Assembly (NCBI GenBank): GCA_030631125.1
Contig: DAOVLS010000132.1
Span: forward strand, 1 to 6,649
Length of the DNA stretch: 6,649 nucleotides
Direction of reading: 5' to 3'
From: Planctomycetales bacterium
GTDB taxonomy: Bacteria; Planctomycetota; Phycisphaerae; SM23-33
Part shown: positions 1-5,970 of the stretch, in pieces
Layout: every line of letters starts with the position of its first letter
Position numbering within the stretch: position 1 is the first letter of the stretch
Notes under the pieces: model-generated
What the model was told of the DNA's origin: nothing
Databases searched by the model: none
Seen by the model: only the letters and a program-made list of their open reading frames with translations
Translations under genes and position numbers: made by a program

Positions 1-735
1 CGCGACGGGGTGATACTTGCTGAATCCCATCGCTCCCATTCGCGGCTGTTCGACACCGCCGGTGGCGAGAACCTTCACGACTGCGCCGGCTCGGTGAAGC
101 GACAGTCCCCAGTTGGACTTGTGCGCCCTGACGGTCGCAGGCCTGACCAGCGGGATGTCGTCGGTATGCCCGGCTACATAGATGTGGAATGTTTTTGCTT
201 CGCCGGCGTTGACTATTTCGGCCAGTTTGCCCAGTGCCGCGATCGCGCCGGGTCTGACACTGACCGATCCCTTGGCGAACGTCAGGTCGGCCTTGAGTTT
301 GATCATGCCGTACTTCGGCATATAGTCCATCAGTTCCGGGTTTGCCTTCACCAGTGCCCGCAGGGCGGCGTCCACTCTGAGCGGGAGGATACTGATTTTG
401 GGTCCGACGATGGACACTTTCCGCCCGACAGCCTTTTGGTACATCGCTTCGAGTTTTTTGAAGTCGGCGAGCAGGCTTTCGTGGGCCTGCTTGAGGTTGG
501 CGACAACCTTGTCTTTTCCGGCGAGTGTCATTTCGTGGGCATTCAGTTCGTAGCGGAGTTTCTGGTTCTCTGTCTTGACAACCTGCAGGTCCGCCAGAGC
601 CTTGTCCCGCGCATCGTTGGCCCGTTGCGAGGCCGCTACCGCCTTGTTATACTCGTCCCGGGAAACGCATCCGACAGCTCCCGCCGCCAGAAAACCGACC
701 AGTACCACCGCCGTCATTGTCAATCTGCCGCTCAT
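1..735 (-). CDS. OmpA/MotB C-terminal-domain lipoprotein, 3'-truncated by the window edge
   Basis: This is probably an envelope lipoprotein that ties the membrane to peptidoglycan. The frame is open for 245 codons from the ATG at 735 and runs off the window, so the C-terminus is missing. Residues 1-23 form a lipoprotein signal: short basic N-terminus, hydrophobic stretch, and a lipobox-like AVGC with Cys23. Residues about 25-105 are charged and heptad-like (KTENQKLRYEL), suggesting a coiled-coil spacer. From about 145 the OmpA-like fold follows, with AGHTDDIPL (Asp192) and SNWGLSLHRAGAVV (Arg215), matching the diaminopimelate-contacting Asp and Arg of OmpA/MotB domains. The start is supported by AAAGGA at 745-750, nine bases upstream. 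It is the last visible gene of a three-gene minus-strand cluster, 79 bp after its neighbour. It could be a MotB-like or Pal-like protein; the absence of an obvious N-terminal membrane helix other than the lipobox argues against a true MotB stator. Confidence 0.85.
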   Translation of the reverse strand, partial: MSGRLTMTAVVLVGFLAAGAVGCVSRDEYNKAVAASQRANDARDKALADLQVVKTENQKLRYELNAHEMTLAGKDKVVANLKQAHESLLADFKKLEAMYQKAVGRKVSIVGPKISILPLRVDAALRALVKANPELMDYMPKYGMIKLKADLTFAKGSVSVRPGAIAALGKLAEIVNAGEAKTFHIYVAGHTDDIPLVRPATVRAHKSNWGLSLHRAGAVVKVLATGGVEQPRMGAMGFSKYHPVA

Positions 736-814
736 TTCAAACCGTCCTTTCCTTGAGTTTGCAAAACACGCTTACAACAAAAGAGTAAAAGAATTCCTTG
801 TCGTCAAAGTAATT

Positions 815-1639
815 TTACTCGGACCGCTGGAGTGCGGCGGTCCTGTCGGCTACGGACTTGCCGAGGAAATAACCCACGACCGCAAGGATCAACGTTACCA
901 CTACCGAAACGGCAATAAAGATTGTCCAGTTTTTCTGGAGTGCCTCCAGGTAGGGCGGCACGGCTCCGAGCATCGTTGCCATCACCACGGCGCCCATCAA
1001 TATCATCAGCAGGCATCCAGCCACTATCAGCCCGGAGAACACACCGCTTCCGGCGTCGATCTCCTCGACGACAGTCGGCATTTCCACGTAAGCCGGTTCC
1101 CTGTCGGTGAGTATCGGAGGAGCGGCGATGCCTTCAGCGGCGGCGCTGCTGGGGACCGCACTTTCCACGTCGATGTGCTCGAGCACTTCAGCGCCGAGCG
1201 AAGTATCGTCGCTTTCGCGGGTCAGGTCCAGCAGACCTGAACCGCTACCGACGCCTTCAAGGGAAATCTGGTCTTCCACGCTGGGAGCGATAGCGGTCTT
1301 GGCCATTGGGTCAGCGGCTACCTCGAGGTCCTCTTCGTCGAAGATGCTGATACCTTCGGAGGTGATGACCGTATCGGCCTTGCCGGGCGAGGAGGTTATT
1401 TCCTCGGCTTCGGAAAGCGTTACTGCGTCTTCGGTGGAATCCTCGGCCGGGGTCAGTTCTATTTCTCCACCCGACCCGGCGGACGCAAGGGCATTGACCT
1501 CATCGGCCTTGAACATCCTGTTCTGCCCGTCGGGATAGGTGCGAAGTTTGCCCTCGCTGACCAGCCCTTCCAGTTCCTCACCGGTAAGGCCCAGCTTCCC
1601 AAGTGTTTCGTCCTCGCTGTAGTACATTTTGTCAGCCAT
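815..1639 (-). CDS. HTH (excisionase/MerR-like) protein with acidic linker and two C-terminal membrane helices
   Basis: Function is unknown. The 274 residues fall into three parts. Residues 5-52 (YYSEDETLGKLGLTGEELEG, then EGKLRTYPDGQNRMFKADEV) look like the short helix-turn-helix/wing unit of excisionase- and MerR-type DNA-binding domains. Residues 55-195 are acidic, low-complexity and probably disordered, but contain an ordered-looking patch, GSGLLDLTRESDDTSLGAEV (134-152), which I recall as recurrent in planctomycete proteins of this type. Residues 200-222 and 239-260 are membrane helices with a short loop (PPYLEALQKNW). The N-terminal domain is most likely cytoplasmic. The start at 1639 is chosen because AGGGAG at 1649-1654 lies nine bases upstream; an internal ATG at residue 5 is less well placed. 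It sits 59 bp after the upstream gene and 79 bp before the OmpA-like lipoprotein, so co-transcription is likely. It may be a membrane-tethered regulator, or the HTH-like unit may serve protein contacts instead. Confidence 0.85.
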   Translation of the reverse strand: MADKMYYSEDETLGKLGLTGEELEGLVSEGKLRTYPDGQNRMFKADEVNALASAGSGGEIELTPAEDSTEDAVTLSEAEEITSSPGKADTVITSEGISIFDEEDLEVAADPMAKTAIAPSVEDQISLEGVGSGSGLLDLTRESDDTSLGAEVLEHIDVESAVPSSAAAEGIAAPPILTDREPAYVEMPTVVEEIDAGSGVFSGLIVAGCLLMILMGAVVMATMLGAVPPYLEALQKNWTIFIAVSVVVTLILAVVGYFLGKSVADRTAALQRSE

Positions 1640-1698
1640 GATAGAGCACTCCCTGGCTCACCCTTTTTGGGCGAACCGCCAACCATCAAAGCCAAGCC

Positions 1699-2100
1699 CT
1701 ACGGCCTGGTGGTGGTCTTTATATCCTTCAACCGCCTTGCCTTTGCGACCAGTTTCGCAACATCCCTGGGTAGCGGCTCGGTATTATACGAATCCAATTG
1801 GCAATCGTAAATGAATGTCCTGGCCGCCATCAGCCTCAAACGCCCATTGTCGAGAAACTGATACACACATATTGTACCATTTTTCATGTCAACAAGGTAT
1901 AGCCCGTAGGTGTCCTTGGTAACTTGTCCCGCGATGGCGAAGACTTTTCCGTCCTGACCGGCCCAGCCGGTCCGGGCGTCAGCCGGCGCAGGCGAAGAAA
2001 CCAACTCGCGCCCCAACATCACGACAATGACCGCCAGCAGCATCACCATGCCCCAGCGAGCCGCCGAACCGCCCCGGCCTGAAAACGTTCGCTCAACCAT
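1699..2100 (-). CDS. conserved small membrane-anchored protein, unknown function
   Basis: I recognise no named family. The 133-residue product has a basic N-terminus, one membrane helix at about residues 16-34 (WGMVMLLAVIVVMLGRELV), a short Pro/Ala linker, and a compact domain of about 80 residues. That domain reads as beta-rich: VFAIAGQVTKDTYGLYLVD, then NGTICVYQFL, then LRLMAARTFIYDCQLDSYN, ending in a basic helix (DVAKLVAKARRLKDIK). With the N-terminal helix as an uncleaved anchor, the domain would face the periplasm, as the Arg-rich N-terminus predicts. The start has only a weak AGGAA at 2112-2116, eleven bases upstream. A good promoter lies at 2157-2185. It is the first gene of the minus-strand cluster, followed after 59 bp by the HTH/two-helix protein. 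Its TAG stop is followed by a separate ribosome binding site and start, so TAG seems to be a working stop codon here. I infer a planctomycete-restricted protein. Confidence 0.8.
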   Translation of the reverse strand: MVERTFSGRGGSAARWGMVMLLAVIVVMLGRELVSSPAPADARTGWAGQDGKVFAIAGQVTKDTYGLYLVDMKNGTICVYQFLDNGRLRLMAARTFIYDCQLDSYNTEPLPRDVAKLVAKARRLKDIKTTTRP

Positions 2101-2144
2101 AGAGGAAAGGGTTCCTGTTACTTATGCTCAATATTATTATATCG

Positions 2145-2155
2145 ACCCAAACGGT
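2145..2155 (-). promoter_or_regulatory. candidate operator, copy 1 of an inverted 11-mer
   Basis: The minus strand reads ACCGTTTGGGT, identical to the plus-strand sequence at 2349-2359 in the opposite promoter. This copy lies just downstream of the preferred TATAAT, covering the predicted transcription start. Position inside both divergent promoters suggests one regulator for both genes. The evidence is only the repeat and its placement. Confidence 0.35.
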
Positions 2156-2156
2156 G

Positions 2157-2185
2157 ATTATAGATAGCCGCCCGGACGCCGACAA
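2157..2185 (-). promoter_or_regulatory. sigma70-type promoter for the minus-strand left cluster
   Basis: On the minus strand a TTGTCG box (2185-2180, four of six matches to TTGACA) is followed after exactly 17 bases by a perfect TATAAT (2162-2157). Transcription would start near 2150, leaving a leader of about 50 bases before the ATG at 2100. A second TATAAT lies closer to the gene at 2141-2136, but at 17-bp spacing its upstream hexamer (TCTATA) is poor. The first pair is preferred. Confidence 0.55.
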
Positions 2186-2216
2186 GTAATTTTCCTGCCC
2201 CGCATTGACAGACAAC

Positions 2217-2321
2217 ATTAGCAGGGATACAGGGGATGAAAAATAATTAGCCGAAAACAGAAAAAGGCCGCTTTTTTTTAATTATATCTTTATCCCCTGC
2301 ATCCTTTGTATCCCTGCTAAT
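2217..2321. repeat. 105-bp imperfect palindrome, possibly a dispersed or MITE-like element
   Basis: The outer arms are a perfect 15-bp inverted repeat (ATTAGCAGGGATACA at 2217-2231 and its complement at 2307-2321). Inside them GGGGAT (2232-2237) pairs with ATCCCC (2292-2297), and ATAATTA (2243-2249) pairs with TAATTAT (2279-2285). The right arm has an extra nine-base stretch (2298-2306). The centre holds AAAAAG-GCCG-CTTTTT (2261-2276) followed by a T-run. The element is much more AT-rich than its surroundings and contains no gene. No clear target-site duplication is visible. Lying between two divergent starts, it has no transcript to terminate, so an inserted repeat is a better reading than a terminator. 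Confidence 0.65.
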
Positions 2322-2345
2322 TTTTTGTATAACCGCGAAGAATCT

Positions 2346-2374
2346 TTGACCGTTTGGGTTGTGCGTGTTCTAAT
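2346..2374 (+). promoter_or_regulatory. sigma70-type promoter giving a predicted leaderless mRNA
   Basis: TTGACC (2346-2351, five of six) and TCTAAT (2369-2374, five of six) are separated by exactly 17 bases. Seven bases beyond the -10 box is position 2381, which is the A of the ATG of the membrane protein gene. There is no Shine-Dalgarno sequence before that ATG. The two observations fit a leaderless transcript. Confidence 0.6.
2349..2359 (+). promoter_or_regulatory. candidate operator, copy 2 of an inverted 11-mer
   Basis: ACCGTTTGGGT here is the exact inverted partner of the copy at 2145-2155. It begins in the last bases of the -35 box and fills the first half of the -35/-10 spacer, where a bound repressor would block polymerase. 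No further copy was seen in the window. Confidence 0.35.
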
Positions 2375-2380
2375 ATCGGC

Positions 2381-2944
2381 ATGCTCGGACGTGTTCGACG
2401 TACATCTCGCGTTGACGTGGGTCTGGCGATGGCCTTCGCCGGTGTCGCCTACCTTATCTGGGTGCTGGTCGTCGGCGTAACGCGGCACCTGGTTAACAAA
2501 TTGTCCCACGCCCAATATACCGTCGAACTCGGCGAGATTCCGGTCGCCACGCAGTGGCTGTGGAACTCCTTCATCCACGCCGCGCCGGTATTTGACCTGG
2601 CCGGTGTCCTGTGGCTCCTGCTGAGCCTGGGCTTGATTGTCGGGGCGGGTCGGCAGCGATGGAGTATCTCCTGCCCGTGGATCTGTGCCATCTGCCAGAC
2701 AACGACGGCGACGCTCCTGGCCGTCTGGGCCGGTGTGGCGGCGCAAGCGCCTCACACTATCGGCATGTTTTACGGTACAGGCCCGCCGCCTTATCTCACC
2801 ACCGGTTGGACTTCATTGTGCGTGGCTATTGCCATCGCGCTGGTTATGTGGGTAACGTCTCTGGTCTGGATGATCAGTGAGCGTGCGCGCATGATGCACG
2901 GACCCAAACTCCGCGACGGAATGAAAACCAATATCCCCGGATAA
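2381..2944 (+). CDS. four-helix integral membrane protein, unknown function
   Basis: The 187-residue product is mostly membrane helices, at about residues 12-33 (VDVGLAMAFAGVAYLIWVLV), 69-89 (FDLAGVLWLLLSLGLIVGAG), 99-121 (WICAICQTTTATLLAVWAGV) and 145-166 (SLCVAIAIALVMWVTSLVWM). A basic N-terminus (LGRVRRTSR) and a basic C-terminal tail (ERARMMHGPKLRDGMK) suggest both ends are cytoplasmic. No enzyme motif or named family was recognised; the arrangement and the RQRWSISCPWICAICQ segment remind me of conserved hypothetical proteins of Phycisphaerae. The frame is open upstream to a TTG at 2354, but the ATG at 2381 is chosen because a well-formed promoter places the transcription start at that base and the TTG would lie inside the promoter. 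It is transcribed divergently from the minus-strand cluster and converges on the rhombosortase-like gene, with a 110-bp gap that holds no convincing terminator. Confidence 0.75.
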   Translation: MLGRVRRTSRVDVGLAMAFAGVAYLIWVLVVGVTRHLVNKLSHAQYTVELGEIPVATQWLWNSFIHAAPVFDLAGVLWLLLSLGLIVGAGRQRWSISCPWICAICQTTTATLLAVWAGVAAQAPHTIGMFYGTGPPPYLTTGWTSLCVAIAIALVMWVTSLVWMISERARMMHGPKLRDGMKTNIPG

Positions 2945-3054
2945 ATCCTCCAACAGCGAGCGGATTCGGGGAGGACAGATATATATTTCCCCGGCGCGTT
3001 TGCCGTTAGCCTTGCTGGTTATCCGGCCCAAAAGCTGTATCTGCTCCATGTTTT

Positions 3055-3723
3055 TTATCGTCTTCTTAATCTGTATCCCCACAGTATTCCGACGATCAGT
3101 CCTGCGGCGTGGGCTACGCCGACGGTTGCGACGCCTTCGGGCAGACCGATGCCGGGTATGATACTCGCGCCGGCCACCTCAAATACGATTTTAGCAGCCA
3201 CCACGGCCAGCAGTCCCAGGCAGGCGAGGCGCACCAGTCGCCCGGCCCCGGCGGCCAGTGTTACCAGGACCCAGCCGAGCAGGGCGTAATTCACGCCGGA
3301 TAGACCTCGATAAATGGTGATGTCACCGGCTCCGAAAAGGACGGCCAGACCCACCGCCGCGAACGAGGTCGCCAGCATGGCGAATAACTGATACGGGCGG
3401 CCTCGTCCCATCCAGTACAGCACTGCGAATGCGGCCAGGTCCGCCGCCAGGTGAGGCCGGGACTAGTGAGTAAGGTGGCAGGTCAGTACCCGCCAGACCT
3501 GCCCGGCCTCGACGGCATGACGGTCGAACTGGAGCGCCGCCTGCGCCGCCGGGAGGCATTGAATCAGGATTGCCGCCAGGACCACCACAGCGGGTGGCAC
3601 GGTCAAGCGAAGCTTGGCCGTGGCGTCATCGATCACGGCCATCCCCAGGGGATGACCGTGCCACCCCGCCCCGGCGGCCCCGGCGATCCGACCTCTTACA
3701 ATGTTGACGGTTTCCGCTCGCAC
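3055..3723 (-). pseudogene. rhombosortase-like rhomboid intramembrane serine protease, interrupted by one in-frame TAG
   Basis: The frame from the GTG at 3723 to the TAA at 3055 has 223 codons, with a TAG at codon 87 (3465-3463). Read through the TAG, it is a coherent rhombosortase-type rhomboid: first helix at about 41-59, then VWRVLTCHLTH-TAG-SRPHLAAD (77-95), helices around 96-131, the catalytic-serine motif YRGLSGVNYAL (Ser142), further helices at about 144-183, and the partner histidine in VGVAHAAGLIVG (His205), ending RLRRR. In related proteins the first helix is followed by a WR..T.H..HW...H motif; the TAG stands where Trp (TGG) would be, one G-to-A change away. Both catalytic residues lie after the stop. 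The start overlaps the upstream VIT/vWA gene by 28 bp and has a strong ribosome binding site, implying translational coupling. If read through, it should cleave the GlyGly-type tail of that neighbour. Alternatives are a sequencing error or true stop-codon readthrough. Confidence 0.8.
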
Positions 3724-5798
3724 GTCTGTTCCTTTCTGCGACGAATAACCGTCATTGCAGCCAATGCTCCGATGACCATCAGTGTAATCAGTCCGACCGG
3801 CCCACCACCACCACCGCCGAAACTCGGTCGGCGCGGAGGATTCAGGTCCAGGCTGCGATTGGGCTTCTTCGGTTTCGTCGCCGCGGCCTTCCTGGCAGCC
3901 TGAGGGCCTAGTCCCGCCAGCGATTCGTCCCGCATCGTCTCCAACCGGGCCAGTAACTGTTTGCGGGCGTTCAGGTCGCGCTTAATCCGCAGGGCGTTTT
4001 TCCGCTTGATCTTCCACCGCTTGTACTCGGCATCGTTCTCCAGCACGATAAACGAGGTGTACTCCGTCGCTATCGAGTAGGCTTCGCCAAGACGGACCAC
4101 CTCATCGACGGCTGCGGGACGGCTGGATTCGCCCAGTAATCGCTGAACCTTCCGCCATGCCCACATCCGTTCGATTTCCGGATTGGACTTATCCTTCGCC
4201 GGCAGCGTTACCGTGAGGTTTCTGGTGAACTCCTGTCCGCTGATCTCGGCATGGACGGTAATCTTCGCCGGGCCTATCTTGCAGTATCGCCCGTAAAGTC
4301 GCAGCGGCGTTCCGTGGTAAAGGTTCGGCAGTTTGCGAGGTTCGACATCGTAGGCCTCATCGCCGTCGAAGGTGATTTTTACATTCGTCATTGCCGGTTT
4401 GGTGAGTTTGCGTCGGAACGCCTTTGCCTGTCGGTCGAAGTTGTCGCCTCGGGACAGAAACGCCGCAAGCCCGCCGGCGTCCTCGGCCAGTTGCTTCAGT
4501 AGCGGGCGGTTGACCTCGTTGCCCACGCCGACGCAAAAGACCCTCGCGTTTGAGGGCTTTTGCCGGATAGCCTCCAGCAGTTCGCTCCGCTCGCCCTGCT
4601 CGGTCATACCGTCGGAAAATATCACGACATTGAGCGGGCGGTCGGGGTCGCGGTACTTATAAGCCGCCATCAGCGCCGGACGAAGCACCGTCCCGCCTCC
4701 GGCCTTCTGCGAAGTGAGGAACCCACCGGCTCTGGTCTTGGCCTGCTGGTCGGCCAGATTGAGTTCGTTGAACAACGTTGCCGGTGCAACGTTGAAAGTG
4801 ATGATCTCGAATCGGTCTTTTTCGCCGAGTTTTTCGATGAACGCGCCGATGCAGTCCCGGCTGATCTTCAGTTTGCTCTCGTCGGCCATCGAGCCGGAGA
4901 TGTCGAGGATAAAGACATAATCCATCGGTTCGGCCCTGTCGGCGAGTTCATCACCGGCCGTCAGCGTCAGGCAGAAATATCCGTCTTCACCGTCTCTTTT
5001 CGAGCAGATAATGTCCAGACCGGTCTTCGCGCGGGAGAGCCTGTAGGCAAGGACCACGTCACGATTCAGATCGCCGCCGGTGGTTTCGAGACTTGCCTGG
5101 CGATAAGAGTCGCCGTGTTTGGCGATTACGAAGTCCTTTTTGTGGGAAGGACTCTCCATCGCGATGATCGGCACCTGCGACTTGGCGTGTAGTGTCAGCG
5201 AGAACCTGCCCGTAGTCTTCGAACCGGCCCCGTGATGAGAAACAGTCGATAGAGGATAAACATATGTTACCCAGTCATCGTCGTAATCCAGTTCCTGATA
5301 GTAGCGTATCCTTACCCTCTGTTTCGCCTGCGGGCCGATGGGGAAAATCCGCATCTTGAAGGTCTTGTAATCGGTCTGCTCCAGCAGGCCGGGGTCGCGG
5401 AAGGTCTGCTTGTAACTTTCATAAATCTTCCGGGCGCGTTTCTTTTCGAGTACCTCACCGATCATCTCCTTGCCGTTAATCCACATGCTGAAATTGGCGA
5501 CCGACGCGCCCCTGGGGACGGGAAAGGTGTAGAGCGCCTCGACCTGGCGGTCCTCGGTGTTGCGAAATACCTGTGTAACTTCGGTTACCGCGACACCGTT
5601 GTTGATTGTTACGGTCGCGCTGTGCGACTCGATTTCGAGTACGCCCCCGAAGCCGCCGTCTGCGACGAGCAGCCCCGCCGCCTCGGCGCGTGGCGTTCCC
5701 ATTACCAGGACGATTGCCGCCGCCAGGGCGACAGCCGCCGCCAGGCGAATCATCGCCCGACCTGTCAATACCGTGTTTGATCCACTGTTTCGGTTCAT
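3696..5798 (-). CDS. VIT and vWA domain surface protein with GlyGly-CTERM-like sorting tail
   Basis: This 700-residue protein is probably exported and presented at the cell surface as an adhesion-type protein. Residues 1-40 form a signal peptide (basic start, Ala/Val core, AEA cleavage site). Residues about 43-172 are a VIT domain, with VFRNTEDRQVEALYTFPVPR and a KKRARKIYESYKQ segment. Residues about 292-465 are a vWA domain with a complete metal site: DISGS (Asp299, Ser301, Ser303), Thr370 in GGGT, and Asp396 in FSDGMT. A basic helical region (591-625) and a Lys/Pro-rich linker follow. The tail has six glycines (661-666), a membrane helix (667-685) and RRRK (686-689), the layout of a GlyGly-CTERM signal. 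An AAAAGGAG site seven bases upstream fixes the ATG at 5798. The next gene, a rhombosortase-like protease, overlaps its end by 28 bp and is the likely processing enzyme. VIT/vWA proteins are known dedicated targets of other sorting enzymes, for example a marine proteobacterial sortase. The surface role is inferred. Confidence 0.93.
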   Translation of the reverse strand: MNRNSGSNTVLTGRAMIRLAAAVALAAAIVLVMGTPRAEAAGLLVADGGFGGVLEIESHSATVTINNGVAVTEVTQVFRNTEDRQVEALYTFPVPRGASVANFSMWINGKEMIGEVLEKKRARKIYESYKQTFRDPGLLEQTDYKTFKMRIFPIGPQAKQRVRIRYYQELDYDDDWVTYVYPLSTVSHHGAGSKTTGRFSLTLHAKSQVPIIAMESPSHKKDFVIAKHGDSYRQASLETTGGDLNRDVVLAYRLSRAKTGLDIICSKRDGEDGYFCLTLTAGDELADRAEPMDYVFILDISGSMADESKLKISRDCIGAFIEKLGEKDRFEIITFNVAPATLFNELNLADQQAKTRAGGFLTSQKAGGGTVLRPALMAAYKYRDPDRPLNVVIFSDGMTEQGERSELLEAIRQKPSNARVFCVGVGNEVNRPLLKQLAEDAGGLAAFLSRGDNFDRQAKAFRRKLTKPAMTNVKITFDGDEAYDVEPRKLPNLYHGTPLRLYGRYCKIGPAKITVHAEISGQEFTRNLTVTLPAKDKSNPEIERMWAWRKVQRLLGESSRPAAVDEVVRLGEAYSIATEYTSFIVLENDAEYKRWKIKRKNALRIKRDLNARKQLLARLETMRDESLAGLGPQAARKAAATKPKKPNRSLDLNPPRRPSFGGGGGGPVGLITLMVIGALAAMTVIRRRKEQTCERKPSTL
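3729..3735 (-). promoter_or_regulatory. ribosome binding site of the rhombosortase-like gene, inside the upstream gene
   Basis: AAAGGAA on the minus strand lies five bases before the GTG at 3723 and within the last codons of the VIT/vWA gene. It decides the GTG start over later candidates and supports coupled translation of the two products. Confidence 0.6.
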
Positions 5799-5805
5799 CG
5801 TTGTG

Positions 5806-5813
5806 CTCCTTTT
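5806..5813 (-). promoter_or_regulatory. strong ribosome binding site of the VIT/vWA gene
   Basis: AAAAGGAG on the minus strand, seven bases before the ATG at 5798, is the best Shine-Dalgarno match in the window. A perfect GCGGA-C-TCCGC palindrome (5822-5832) lies eight bases further upstream and could form a small hairpin in the leader. No convincing -35/-10 pair was found between this gene and the one before it. Confidence 0.65.
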
Positions 5814-5879
5814 CTGTGCGCGCGGACTCCGCCCGTGCGCATCGCCTGTGGTTTTTCACGCGAGCGGTTTGTCATCCAT

Positions 5880-5940
5880 TGCCGCCCTACGCCGGGCGGC
5901 ACTCTGCGTGTCTATCTACGCCGCTTTCCAGTGCCGGCAC
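5880..5940. repeat. REP-like cluster of GC-rich palindromes
   Basis: The intergenic stretch after the LexA/transposase-like fusion holds a hairpin with an 8-bp stem and 6-base loop (5880-5901, arms GCCGCCC and GGGCGGC), a perfect 10-bp palindrome GTGCCGGCAC (5931-5940), and an 8-bp direct repeat CTACGCCG (5887-5894 and 5916-5923). CGGCAC at 5897-5902 is also inverted against GTGCCG at 5931-5936. On the minus strand both direct repeats end in GTAG, the tetranucleotide that marks many REP elements. No T-run follows on either strand, so these are poor intrinsic terminators. Identity as a REP is inferred from structure and from the transposase-like neighbour. Confidence 0.45.
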
Positions 5941-5970
5941 ACATGGGTGCTTCTTCCGCGGCAGTTGTAC

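Noticed and set aside
10..1240. Long plus-strand frames over the left part of the window.
   Set aside because: They are opposite the OmpA-like and HTH genes, have no domain sense, no signal or membrane pattern and no ribosome binding sites; the minus-strand frames carry recognisable features.
2261..2279. AAAAAG-GCCG-CTTTTT plus T-run as an intrinsic terminator.
   Set aside because: It lies between two divergently starting genes, so no transcript needs to end there; it is better explained as the centre of the 105-bp palindrome.
2354..2380. TTG at 2354 as the start of the four-helix membrane protein.
   Set aside because: It lies inside the promoter spacer, has no ribosome binding site, and adds a nine-residue stretch unlike the basic N-terminus that begins at 2381.
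2946..2993. Possible terminators in the convergent gap: TCCTCC/GGAGGA (2946-2951 and 2970-2975) and CGGGGA/TCCCCG (2967-2972 and 2988-2993).
   Set aside because: The stems are only 6 bp with long loops and no T-run follows on either strand.
2837..3049. A minus-strand frame starting at an ATG just after the rhombosortase-like stop, beginning MEQIQLLGRITSKANGK.
   Set aside because: Its first half in the convergent gap reads plausibly, but the second half runs antisense through the end of the four-helix protein gene, there is no ribosome binding site, and no family was recognised. It may be a chance frame or a remnant.
3055..3423. The downstream half of the rhombosortase-like gene as an independent gene starting at GTG 3423.
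   Set aside because: It is in the same frame as the upstream half, lacks a ribosome binding site, and would lose the first helix and the conserved loop; one interrupted gene is simpler.
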